A stretch of 43,548 bases of DNA, from contig JAFGDS010000109.1 of NCBI GenBank assembly GCA_016931995.1, positions 1 through 43,548 of the forward strand. Reading direction: 5' to 3'. The notes under the pieces were generated by a model, which worked only from the letters and a program-made list of their open reading frames with translations, was not told where the DNA came from and made no database searches. Both the position numbers and the translations under genes were made by a program. Each line of letters begins with the position of its first letter. Position 1 is the first letter of the stretch. Origin of the DNA: Pirellulales bacterium. Lineage in GTDB: Bacteria > Planctomycetota > Planctomycetia > Pirellulales > Thermoguttaceae. This document shows positions 20,884 through 28,804 of the stretch, piece after piece.

Positions 20884-21318
20884 ATGCCCCGCCGCCCGTT
20901 GCGAGTCTGCGCCCACCCCGGCTGCCCGGCCCTGACGCCGCGTCGCTACTGCGCCGCGCACGAGCGGCTGCCGGCGGCCCGGGAGCCCGACCGCCGCCCG
21001 AGCGCCGCACGGCGCGGCTACGGCGGCGATCGGTGGCGATCGCTGCGGCTGGCCGTGTTCCGCCGCGACCACTGGATCTGCCGCGCGTGCGGCAAGGCCT
21101 GCGCGTCGGGCCGCCTCGCCGCGCCGGCCGACCGCGCGCACTGCGACCACGTCGTCCCCAAGGAGCAAGGCGGCACGGACGAGATCGACAACCTGCAGAC
21201 GCTCTGCGGTTCGTGCCATAGCCGCAAGACCGACCGCGCCGAGGGCGGCTTCGGCCGCCCGCCGCGGCCCGCTATTTCGCGCGAAATACCGCGGCGACTA
21301 CCGCCCGAGGGGGGGTAA
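20884..21318 (+). CDS. HNH endonuclease
   Basis: A 144-residue protein. Zinc-binding cysteine pairs appear at the start (CAHPGC, then YCAAH) and in CRACGKAC. The nuclease core reads HCDHVVPKEQGG...NLQTLCGSCHSRKT, with H-N-H residues and two CxxC knuckles. HNH proteins next to terminase genes assist DNA packaging in many HK97-like phages. The last codons read through one copy of the 16-bp palindrome TATTTCGCGCGAAATA (21273-21288), giving residues AISREI. It is 200 bases ahead of the methyltransferase gene. Confidence 0.88.
   Translation: MPRRPLRVCAHPGCPALTPRRYCAAHERLPAAREPDRRPSAARRGYGGDRWRSLRLAVFRRDHWICRACGKACASGRLAAPADRAHCDHVVPKEQGGTDEIDNLQTLCGSCHSRKTDRAEGGFGRPPRPAISREIPRRLPPEGG
21273..21288. 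promoter_or_regulatory. Perfect 16-bp palindrome TATTTCGCGCGAAATA, copy 1
   Basis: Lies in the last codons of the HNH gene. Identical copies are at 33619-33634 and 40228-40243, and degenerate forms at 11029 and 28581. It may be a protein-binding site or a mobile repeat. Confidence 0.65.
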
Positions 21319-21436
21319 CGGGTCAAAATCCTACAGGGGGGGCCGCCCGGGACCGGGCTGGACCTCGCGCGTTTTTACCCGCGAAATTCGAGGGGGGGGT
21401 ATTGAGGGGGCGAGCAACGAGCGTTTGAGCGGGCGG

Positions 21437-21458
21437 CCCGGGAGGTGCAACTCCCGGG
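21437..21458 (+). other. Hairpin CCCGGGAG/CTCCCGGG
   Basis: An 8-bp perfect stem with loop GTGCAA between the HNH and methyltransferase genes. A G-rich stretch with runs of seven G (from about 21306 to 21403) lies upstream. It could slow or end read-through from the HNH gene. Confidence 0.5.
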
Positions 21459-21473
21459 CAGCCCTTCACACGA

Positions 21474-21491
21474 CGATCTGTGCACAGATCG
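21474..21491. promoter_or_regulatory. Perfect 18-bp palindrome upstream of the methyltransferase
   Basis: CGATCTGTGCACAGATCG is perfectly symmetric and holds two GATC sites. It lies 29 bases before the favoured GTG start at 21521 and 2 bases before an alternative ATG at 21494. An operator for control of the methyltransferase gene is a natural guess. Confidence 0.55.
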
Positions 21492-21520
21492 CCATGCGTT
21501 TCCGCGTGGAGGATCGAGCC

Positions 21521-22414
21521 GTGCGCAGAGCGAACCGGACTAAAAAGAATCGGGCGACCGCCGCCCGCAACTTGAGAACGAAAGCCGCGCCGCTCCGGGA
21601 GTCCGGGGCGCGGGCGTTGGAGCGCAAGTGGGGAACGAAGCCGGGCCAGCTATGGACGATCGCCAGCCGGCACGGCGGCGCGCACCGGCTGCTCTGCGGC
21701 GACGCGACGCGGGCCGAGGACGTGCTGCGCGCGATGGACGGCGCGCAGGCGGCCCTCGTGGCGACGGACCCGCCCTACGTCGTCGACTACACGGGCGACC
21801 GGCCGCGCCCCCGCGCGCGGAAGACCCGCGCGGGCAAGGACTGGACCGACCTGTTTCGCGAGCCGAAGGCGAAGGACGCGAGGGCCTTCTTCGCCGCCGT
21901 GTTCCAAAACGTCCTCGCCGTGCTGGCCGACCACGCGGCGATCTACGTCTGGCACGCGCACAAGCGGCATCCCATCCTGGCCGACGTCTGGCGCGAGCTG
22001 GGCATCCTCGAACACCAGCAGATCGTGTGGGTCAAGCCGGCGTCGGTGTTCGGACCGTCTTACTGGCACTGGCGGCACGAGTGCTGCCTGATGGGCTGGC
22101 GGCGGGGATCGCAACCGCCCTACGGTCCGCGCGAGCACAACTCCGTCTGGGAGGTGGATTACGAGGGGAAGAAGAGAATCGTCGGCAATCTGCATCCCAC
22201 GCAGAAACCGGTCGAGCTGTTCGCGCGTCCGATCCGCCGGCACACGCAGCCGGGCGACGTCTGCTTCGAGCCGTTTTGCGGGAGCGGCTCCCAGCTCGTC
22301 GCAGCCGAGCGGATCGGGCGACGGTGTTACGCGATCGAGCTCGAGCCGGCCTTCGTGGCCGTCGCCCTGGAGCGGATGGCCGACATGGGGCTTGAACCGA
22401 AGCGAGAACGCTGA
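21521..22414 (+). CDS. DNA adenine/cytosine-N4 methyltransferase (beta-type order)
   Basis: A 297-residue enzyme if started at the GTG with GGAGG nine bases upstream; in-frame ATG 21494 is the alternative. Motif IV, TDPPYVVDY, at about 83-91 precedes motif X/I, where FEPFCGSGSQLVAAE (about 248-262) binds S-adenosylmethionine. The order DPPY then FxPFxGSG is that of beta-class methylases. GQLWTIASRHGGAHRLLCGDA precedes the catalytic part and suits a ParB-linked methylase core. No restriction enzyme is adjacent, so it is an orphan, likely protecting phage DNA. Its stop overlaps the terminase start (TGATG). Confidence 0.9.
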   Translation: MRRANRTKKNRATAARNLRTKAAPLRESGARALERKWGTKPGQLWTIASRHGGAHRLLCGDATRAEDVLRAMDGAQAALVATDPPYVVDYTGDRPRPRARKTRAGKDWTDLFREPKAKDARAFFAAVFQNVLAVLADHAAIYVWHAHKRHPILADVWRELGILEHQQIVWVKPASVFGPSYWHWRHECCLMGWRRGSQPPYGPREHNSVWEVDYEGKKRIVGNLHPTQKPVELFARPIRRHTQPGDVCFEPFCGSGSQLVAAERIGRRCYAIELEPAFVAVALERMADMGLEPKRER

Positions 22415-22899
22415 TGGCCACGCGAGGGCGCAAACCCAATCCGAGCGCGCTTAACCGCCTGCGGGGAAACCCGGGCAAGCGCGCGACGAACAAGCGGGAG
22501 CCCAAGATCAAGGCGGAGATCCCGCCGTGCCCGCGGCACTTGGACGCGGAGGCCAAGAAGGAATGGCGCCGCGTGGCGGGGATCCTGCAGAAGCACGGCC
22601 TATTGACCCAGGTGGACCGAGCCGTGTTGGTGGCGTACTGCCGGGCCTGGAGCCTGTTCGTCGAGGCGGACCGGCACGTCCGCGAGCGCGGCATGACGAT
22701 GGTCTCGCCCAAAACGGGCGCGGTGTACCAGAGCCCCTACATGAATCAGCTCACTGCGGCCATGAAGGACCTGGTCCGTTTCGCCGCCGAGCTGGGGATG
22801 ACCCCGTCGAGCCGATCGCGGGTGAAGGTGGACGTGGACGGACCGGAGTCGGACCCGATGACCAGGCTGCTCTTTGAGCGTTATGGCAGCACGAATTAA
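22414..22899 (+). CDS. terS: Terminase small subunit, P27 family
   Basis: A 161-residue protein that would recognise phage DNA and start packaging. It opens with the family's basic tail (RGRKPNPSALNRLRGNPGKR). The family core then follows: PPCPRHLDAEAKKEWRRV, LLTQVDRAVLVAYCRAWS, and a helix with YQSPYMNQLTAAMKDLVRFAAELGM-type text ahead of TPSSRSRVKV. The start overlaps the methyltransferase stop and the end overlaps the large subunit start, so the packaging genes are translated as a coupled set. Confidence 0.92.
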   Translation: MATRGRKPNPSALNRLRGNPGKRATNKREPKIKAEIPPCPRHLDAEAKKEWRRVAGILQKHGLLTQVDRAVLVAYCRAWSLFVEADRHVRERGMTMVSPKTGAVYQSPYMNQLTAAMKDLVRFAAELGMTPSSRSRVKVDVDGPESDPMTRLLFERYGSTN

Positions 22900-24694
22900 G
22901 AAGACGCCGCAGCGCCGCAAGCCATGCAAGTTCACGATTCCCGATCGAGACCGCAACGACCCGCGGGTCGTGGAGTACATCGAGGGCGTCCTGTCGGGCC
23001 GCATCGTGACGGGGCGGCTTGCGCGGCTGGCGGTCGAGCGGCACGTCCGCGACCTGGCGGAGGGCGCGAAGCGGGGCCTGTGGTTCGACTACGAGGACGC
23101 CCAGTTTACCCTCGACTTCGTCGAGTGCCTCTGCCACTCGAAGGGCGAATGGGCGGGCCGGCCGATCCATTGCGAACCGTGGGAGGCGTTTCTGTATTGG
23201 GTCCCCTTTGGCTGGAAGAAGGCCGATGGCAACCGGCGATTCAACACCGTCATCCTCATCGTCGCGCGCAAGAACGGCAAGAGTCTCTTGGGGGCCGCGG
23301 CTGGGCATCGGCTAACGGTCGCCGACAACGAGCCCGGGGCCGAGGTCTACACCTTCGCGACGAAGAAGGACCAGGCCCGGATCGTGCACGAGGAGGCCCG
23401 GCGGATGGTCCGCCGGTCGCCGTCGCTGCGGCGTCGGGTCGCGATGCACAAGGACAACCTCTCGATCGAGGCGACCGACTCGAAGTACGCGCCGCTGGCC
23501 AGCGATTCGGATACTCTGGACGGCCTGAACGTGCATGGGGCGATCGGCGACGAGCTGCACGCCCACCCGGACCGCGGGCTGTGGGACGTGATCGAGACGG
23601 CCACCGGCGCGCGACGGCAACCGATGATGTGGGGGATCACGACCGCCGGCCGCGGCGACGATCCGAATTCCCTTTACCAGGAACTGGCGGGCTACAGTCG
23701 CAAGGTCCTCGAGGGCCTCGTGGAAGACGACAGTTGGTTCGCCCTGATCTACCAGATGGACGGGGCGACCTACGACGAGGCAGGTGCGGAGGTCCGGCCG
23801 GCCGACGACTGGACGGACGAGGCCAACTGGATCAAGGCCAATCCGAACCTGGGCGTCTCGGTCAAGATCGACGATCTGCGCCGCAAGGCCAAGAAGGCCA
23901 AAGAGACGCCCGCGGCGCTGGCCAACTTCCTGCAAAAGCACCTCAACGTCGAGGTGGCCGCGGCCGCGGCCTGGCTGCCGGCCGGCCTGTGGGATCGATG
24001 CCGCGGCGAGGATCCGTTGTATGGGCCCGAGGGTCTGCTCCCCGCGCAGATCGAACGGTGGAGGGGCCGGCCCTGCTTTGCCGGCGCGGACCTGTCGAGC
24101 GTCGACGATCTGACCGCGGTCGTGCTGGCGATCCCGATGGACGACGGGTGCATCGACGTGGTCCCGTTTTGCTGGTGTCCGAGGGAGAACGCGATCGGCC
24201 GGCAGCGGGACCGGCGCGTGCCTTATGTGACGTGGGCGGAGCGAGGCCTGTTGGAGCTGACCGAGGGCGACAGCGTGGACTACGACTGCCTCCGGGCCAG
24301 GCTCCGTCAGGTCCGCGACGAGTGGGGCCTGGACGTCCAGGAAATCGCGATGGACCCGCACAACGCGATCTACGTGGCGACGCGGCTGGCGGACGAGGAC
24401 GGCTTCACCGTGTTCGAGCATCGCCAGGGATTCCTCTCGATGAATGACCCGATCAAGCAAACCCAAAAACGCCTGTTGGACCGAAGGCTCCGCCACGGCG
24501 GGCACAAGGTCCTCGCCTGGTGCGTGTCGAACGTCGTCACGCGGACCGATCCGGCGGGCAACATCAAGTTCGATAAGGAGGCGGCCAGCGAGAAGATCGA
24601 CCTGGCCGTGGCGATGGTCATGGCCGTGGGCCGGGCCCTCGTGGTCCAGCCGAAGCGGTCCGTGTATTTGACGCGAGGAGTGATCGCGCTATGA
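22883..24694 (+). CDS. terL: Terminase large subunit (HK97-type)
   Basis: A 603-residue packaging motor. The ATPase part has a Walker-A-like loop in VARKNGKS (about 130-137) and a Walker-B region ending IGDELHAH (about 220). The coupling segment MWGITTAGRGDDPNS follows. The nuclease part starts with CFAGADLSSVDDLTAVV (about 397) and continues through the VQEIAMDPHNA region to EKIDLAVAMVMA near the end, where acidic residues hold metal. The ATG at 22883 overlaps the small subunit stop. It pumps DNA into the prohead through the portal encoded just downstream. Confidence 0.94.
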   Translation: MAARIKKTPQRRKPCKFTIPDRDRNDPRVVEYIEGVLSGRIVTGRLARLAVERHVRDLAEGAKRGLWFDYEDAQFTLDFVECLCHSKGEWAGRPIHCEPWEAFLYWVPFGWKKADGNRRFNTVILIVARKNGKSLLGAAAGHRLTVADNEPGAEVYTFATKKDQARIVHEEARRMVRRSPSLRRRVAMHKDNLSIEATDSKYAPLASDSDTLDGLNVHGAIGDELHAHPDRGLWDVIETATGARRQPMMWGITTAGRGDDPNSLYQELAGYSRKVLEGLVEDDSWFALIYQMDGATYDEAGAEVRPADDWTDEANWIKANPNLGVSVKIDDLRRKAKKAKETPAALANFLQKHLNVEVAAAAAWLPAGLWDRCRGEDPLYGPEGLLPAQIERWRGRPCFAGADLSSVDDLTAVVLAIPMDDGCIDVVPFCWCPRENAIGRQRDRRVPYVTWAERGLLELTEGDSVDYDCLRARLRQVRDEWGLDVQEIAMDPHNAIYVATRLADEDGFTVFEHRQGFLSMNDPIKQTQKRLLDRRLRHGGHKVLAWCVSNVVTRTDPAGNIKFDKEAASEKIDLAVAMVMAVGRALVVQPKRSVYLTRGVIAL

Positions 24695-24927
24695 ATGAGA
24701 ACCACGAAAAACACGAAACGCACGAAAGGGGCGCGGGGCGGGGGACGAGGGGCGAGTCAGGGCGGTTAGCCTGGTCGACCGCGGACAGCGTGTGCCTGGT
24801 GGCCATCGCCTCGACGGTCTGGGGCCTCTGGCTGATGTGGCCGCCGGCGGCCCTCGTCGGCGCCGGCACGTTCCTCTACTTGCTCTCGGTCGGCATGCAC
24901 AAACAGGCGGAGCACCATGATCCTTGA
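24691..24927 (+). CDS. Small two-span membrane protein (78 aa)
   Basis: The start overlaps the terminase stop (ATGA) and the end overlaps the portal start. The first 25 residues (NENHEKHETHERGAGRG) are encoded by a CACGAAA-type repeat that also surrounds the start of the RimI-like gene. The rest has two hydrophobic helices: STADSVCLVAIASTVWGLWLM and then a VGAGTFLYLLSVGM segment. Its role in an otherwise packaging/head operon is unknown; a small holin-like or membrane-anchor role is possible. Confidence 0.6.
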   Translation: MNENHEKHETHERGAGRGTRGESGRLAWSTADSVCLVAIASTVWGLWLMWPPAALVGAGTFLYLLSVGMHKQAEHHDP

Positions 24928-26623
24928 TTCCCTGATGGCCGCGTTCCGGTCGATCGAGAACCCGCGCGTCCCGCTTGCGCAGGCGGCCGACGATCTGTAC
25001 GACGCGATGTGCGGGCCGGAGTCGTCGGCCGGCGTGCGGGTCAGCCGCGAGACGGCGCTGACGCTCTCGGCCATGTGGCGGGGCGTGAACCTGGTCTCCC
25101 GCGACGTGGCCAAAATGCCGCTCTTCCTCTTCCGCCGCAAGAGCGACGAGGACCGCGAGCGGGCGAAGGACCACCCGGCCTACCGGCTCCTGCGCCGCAA
25201 GCCCAACCGCGAGATGACCGCCTTCATCTTCTGGCAAACGCTCGTGGGCCACGCCCTCATGGCCGGGAACGGTTACGCCTACATCTTCCGCGCGGGCGAC
25301 GGCTCGGCCGAGGAGCTCATTCCCCTTTTGCCCGATCGGACCTGGCCGGTCCGGATCAACCGCCGGCTGTGGTACATGACGCAGATCAACGAGGAGTCCC
25401 GGACGCTCCGGCCGGAGGACGTGCTGCACGTGAAGGGGTTCAGCCACGACGGGATCGTCGGTTACAACGTGATCGGCAAGGCCCGCGAGTCGGTCGGTTG
25501 GGGGCTGGCCATGCGGAAGTATTCGGCCCGCTTCTTCAAGAACGGCGCCCGCGTGTCCGGCGTCCTGATGACGCCCGGCGCGATGAAGGAGGAGGCCGCG
25601 GCGAACTTGCTGCGGAGTTTCAACGAGCAATACGCCTCGCTCGACAACGCGCACAAGACGCTCCTTTTGGAGGAGGGCGCCAAGTACCAGGCCACGACCG
25701 TCTCGCAGGACGACGCGCAGTTCCTGGAGTCGATGGAGTTCTCGCTCTTGGACGTGGCCAACTGGCTCAACCTCGCGCCGCATAAGGTGGGCCACCCGAG
25801 CCGCACAAGCTTCGCCAGCCTGCAGGAGGAGAACCAACGGCACCTGGACGAGGCGATCGACCCCTGGGCCGTGAACATCGAGCAGGAGTGCGACGACAAG
25901 CTTTTGACCGAAGAGGAGAAACGCGAGGACACGCACTACTGCGAGTTCAACCGCGAGGCCCTGATCCGCGTGGACTTCCGCACCAAGGTCGAGGCCCGCT
26001 CGAAGCAGATCATGTCCGGCGAGCTCTCGCCGGACGAGGCCCGGGCCATGCAGAACCGGCCGCCGCGCGGTGACGGCCTGGGCGGCCGCTACTGGATGCC
26101 CACGAACATGCGGTTCGCCGACGAGCCGCTGGGCGGCAAGCCCAAGCCGCCGGCCGGCGGCAACGACGAGGAGACGAAGCCCGTCGTCGACGAGGAGCCG
26201 GACGATGAAGGCCAGCGGAAAGCGGAAAGCGGAAAGCGGAGGGCCGCCGAGTGGAACGTCCTCTGCGACGCGGCGGGTCGCGTGTTTTCTCGCCTGGCCA
26301 ACGAGGCCCGGCGGGCCGCCAAGCGGCCGGAGCGGTTCTGCGCCTGGCTCGACGAGCTCGACCGCGAGCGGCCGACGCTGGTGCGGATGCTGGCCCCGGC
26401 GATCGGCCTGCATGCCGCGCCGATCGGCGCGGACACCGGGGCGCTGGCCGATCGCGTCACCGCGGGGTTGCTCGCCTCGTTCCGCGCGGATCTGTTGGAG
26501 ATCGCCGGGGCGGCCAAGCCCGACGAGCTGGCCGGCCGCGTCGACGCCCACCTGCTTTTGGCCGAGGCCTTCGCCTCCCACACCATCGATCACCTGCTAC
26601 AGGAGCCCACCCATGCCCCCTAG
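24917..26623 (+). CDS. HK97-family portal protein
   Basis: A 568-residue protein forming the dodecameric DNA gate at one capsid vertex. The family pattern is visible: ALTLSAMWRGVNLVSRDVA at 48-66, MPLFLFRRK, HPAYRLLRRKPNREMTAF, GNGYAYIFR at 114-122, LHVKGFSHDGIVGYNVI, and the ARFFKNGARVSGVLM stretch. The clip and barrel region ends near residue 400. A 160-residue C-terminal extension follows a low-complexity linker that includes GQRKAESGKRR, encoded by a spacer repeat (26216-26240). GGAG precedes the ATG. The end overlaps the protease start. Confidence 0.93.
   Translation: MILDSLMAAFRSIENPRVPLAQAADDLYDAMCGPESSAGVRVSRETALTLSAMWRGVNLVSRDVAKMPLFLFRRKSDEDRERAKDHPAYRLLRRKPNREMTAFIFWQTLVGHALMAGNGYAYIFRAGDGSAEELIPLLPDRTWPVRINRRLWYMTQINEESRTLRPEDVLHVKGFSHDGIVGYNVIGKARESVGWGLAMRKYSARFFKNGARVSGVLMTPGAMKEEAAANLLRSFNEQYASLDNAHKTLLLEEGAKYQATTVSQDDAQFLESMEFSLLDVANWLNLAPHKVGHPSRTSFASLQEENQRHLDEAIDPWAVNIEQECDDKLLTEEEKREDTHYCEFNREALIRVDFRTKVEARSKQIMSGELSPDEARAMQNRPPRGDGLGGRYWMPTNMRFADEPLGGKPKPPAGGNDEETKPVVDEEPDDEGQRKAESGKRRAAEWNVLCDAAGRVFSRLANEARRAAKRPERFCAWLDELDRERPTLVRMLAPAIGLHAAPIGADTGALADRVTAGLLASFRADLLEIAGAAKPDELAGRVDAHLLLAEAFASHTIDHLLQEPTHAP
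26216..26241 (+). repeat. GGAAAGC repeat captured in the portal gene
   Basis: Three tandem GCGGAAA units encode part of a linker in the portal protein. The same units occur at about 15576-15606 in the helix-turn-helix gene. Confidence 0.7.
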
Positions 26624-27335
26624 CCCCCAGCCCCCGGCCCCCAATCCCGAGTCCCGAACCCCGAGTCCCGAACCCCGAACGCCGAGCCCCGAGCCCCGAG
26701 CCCGCGGGCCGGAGCGCCGCACGATCGGCCCCGAGCTGGCGGCCGCGAGGGTGGAGGCCCGCGACGACCAGCCCGGCCGGATCGTCGGCTACGGCGCGGT
26801 GTTCTACGACGGCACGGAGGCGACCGAGTACGAACTGTGGGAAGGGACGCGGGAGCGGATCCTGCCCGGGGCGTTCGATCGGGCGATCCGCGAGGACGAC
26901 GTGCGGGCCCTGATGAACCACGACGTCAACCTCGTCCTCGGCCGGAACAAGGCGGGCAGCCTCCGTCTGGCGGCGGACGCGCGGGGTCTGCGCTACGAGA
27001 TCGATCCGGCCGACACCCAGGCCGGCCGCGACGCCGCGGCCCTGGTGGCCCGGGGCGACATCTCCGGCAGCTCGTTCTCGTTCGTCGTGACGGACGAACA
27101 GTGGCGGGTCGAGGACGAGATCCGCATCCGCGAGATCCGCGGCGTGCGGCTGTTCGACGTGGGGCCGGTCACGTTTCCCGCCTACGAGGCCACCACCGCG
27201 GGCCTGCGGGCCGAGGGCGACCCGACCGAGGCTCGGGAGTCGCTCGACCGCTGGCTTGCCCAGCGGCGGGCCCGCGAGGCAGAGGGGATGGATATGGACG
27301 TGCGGGTGGCGGAGGTTTCCCGGGACCCGACGTAG
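26613..27335 (+). CDS. HK97-family prohead protease
   Basis: A 240-residue serine protease that matures the capsid. The ATG at 26613 overlaps the portal end. Residues 2-35 are proline/serine/glutamate-rich (PNPESRTPSPEPRT), encoded entirely by the C-rich spacer module. The peptidase core then runs IVGYGAVFYDGTEATEYELWE, ALMNHDVNLVLGR with the catalytic H, and GDISGSSFSFVV with the catalytic S, then FDVGPVTFPAYEATTA. In other HK97 phages the capsid gene follows at once; here 1.47 kb with a TIR gene intervenes. Confidence 0.92.
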   Translation: MPPSPQPPAPNPESRTPSPEPRTPSPEPRARGPERRTIGPELAAARVEARDDQPGRIVGYGAVFYDGTEATEYELWEGTRERILPGAFDRAIREDDVRALMNHDVNLVLGRNKAGSLRLAADARGLRYEIDPADTQAGRDAAALVARGDISGSSFSFVVTDEQWRVEDEIRIREIRGVRLFDVGPVTFPAYEATTAGLRAEGDPTEARESLDRWLAQRRAREAEGMDMDVRVAEVSRDPT

Positions 27336-27473
27336 TCCACGGCCACCACGGGCGCTGGAGGCCATGTCGCAATTCGCCTTGGGGGTGGACGCGGCGTCAG
27401 TGCCCGGGCATACTACGCAATGTCCTGGCACGTCTCGTCTTCTTCCACTATCTCACATCGGCGGGTGGCATCC

Positions 27474-28493
27474 ATGAATTCACCGAGCCCCTTCAAACGC
27501 AAACCCTGGGTATTCCTTTCTCATTCCTCGTCCGACAAGGAGTTCATCGAGCGGGCGGCCATGGCGCTGAAGAGATTTGAAATCGAACCGTGGCTGGACA
27601 GCGAAGAGATCAGACATGGACAACCCTGGCTGGATGCAATCTTCGAGAACGGCATCCCGAATTGTGACTGCACCTTGGTTTACCTCACGGAATCATCGCT
27701 TCAATCGGCGATGGTCAAGAAGGAAATCGACGCGTCCGTGCTGCAAAAGCTCAAGGACAAGGGTGTTGGATTCCTTCCCTATGTCTCAACTGAGCAGATT
27801 CGTGAACAGCTTCGAAGCGACATCCAGGCAATTCAGGCTCCACTCTGGAACCTGGCCAACTTCGACGTTCTTCTTCCGCGGGTCGTGGCCGAGATCTGGC
27901 GCAGCTTCAGCGAGCGGACATCTTTGATCGTCGTAAAAGATGAACGGACGGCACACCTTGAGGCCGAGCTGGAACTCGTGAACTTGAAGGCCGCGTTGTC
28001 AGGCGACATCTTCACGGAAGCTGAGGAGAAGGACTTCCGATACATCTGGGAGAAACTCAATCGCCGTGACGAGATCATCATCGCGGTCCGCAAGAACGAG
28101 GATACGTCCGAAAGGCACACCTTTTCGGTAGGTGTCCGATCATTCATTCCACTCCTTGCCACTCCGGGACAGCTTGAATTCTCCGACGATTCTCTGAGTG
28201 ATGTTTTGCTCCGATCTGAGATAATCAGGCAATGTGTCAAGAAACATTTTTTTTCGTCTGTTGAGTTCCCGATGCTCGGCAATGACCTTATTACGTTTGG
28301 GTTAGTCGCCAGCGAATGGAGACCGGCGGAGAGGGCGTCCAACGAATCGCCCATGTTGCGAAGGGGCTTTGGGCGGAGCGCCCACTACGACTTGGTGTAT
28401 ACTCCGAAGATGTTTCGATTCAAATATTGGTTGACGTACCGGGGGCTTTTGCCGCCAGAACTGGATGTGATGGCCGTAGAGAATTCGGCATAA
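27474..28493 (+). CDS. TIR-domain protein, candidate anti-phage effector
   Basis: A 339-residue protein. The TIR domain spans about 9-135: strand A in WVFLSHSSSDKEF (12-24), the BB-loop region WLDSEEIRHGQPW (40-52), and CDCTLVYLTESSLQSAMVKKE, where E84 sits at the NADase catalytic position. Residues 165-339 are unrecognised alpha/beta sequence and may sense a trigger. GC content falls sharply and AT-rich codons appear (TTTTTTTTCG near 28248), unlike the flanking capsid genes. The ATG at 27474 is preferred; a 54-base extension lacks a good site. The gene lies between prohead protease and capsid, so it could be expressed with late genes or from its own promoter. Confidence 0.83.
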   Translation: MNSPSPFKRKPWVFLSHSSSDKEFIERAAMALKRFEIEPWLDSEEIRHGQPWLDAIFENGIPNCDCTLVYLTESSLQSAMVKKEIDASVLQKLKDKGVGFLPYVSTEQIREQLRSDIQAIQAPLWNLANFDVLLPRVVAEIWRSFSERTSLIVVKDERTAHLEAELELVNLKAALSGDIFTEAEEKDFRYIWEKLNRRDEIIIAVRKNEDTSERHTFSVGVRSFIPLLATPGQLEFSDDSLSDVLLRSEIIRQCVKKHFFSSVEFPMLGNDLITFGLVASEWRPAERASNESPMLRRGFGRSAHYDLVYTPKMFRFKYWLTYRGLLPPELDVMAVENSA

Positions 28494-28804
28494 CAGCTTC
28501 GCTCGCCTCTCCTGGCGCCGGCATGGCCAATTCCTGCAGTGGACAGCCGGCCGCCCCGGCGCGTAGACTGGAGACTCATTGCGAAATACCCCCGCGCGGG
28601 CCCGGGCACGCCGTGACGTGCCGGACCTGAGGCGGTCTGGCGGTGAGCCGGCTGACGCCGTGATCGGCAGCGACTCGCCCGCGGTAGGACCCCACGGATC
28701 TATCGCCGGCCTGGCGCTCGCCGATCTTTCTTTTGCGCGCCGGCGCGGTGGGTTTGCGGGTCCCGAGTTCCGAGCCCCGAACCCCTAAACCCCCCAAAAC
28801 CGTC
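28494..28804. other. Spacer between TIR and capsid genes
   Basis: No gene is supported. A half copy of the 16-bp palindrome (GCGAAATA) lies at 28581-28588, followed by CCCCCGCGCGGG. A C-rich tract (28758-28800) leads to the capsid ATG. The junction probably marks the right end of the inserted TIR segment. Confidence 0.45.

Noticed and set aside
27336-27473. IS ends or target-site duplication around the TIR insertion
   Set aside because: No transposase, inverted ends or matching short direct repeats were found by eye on either side of the TIR gene.
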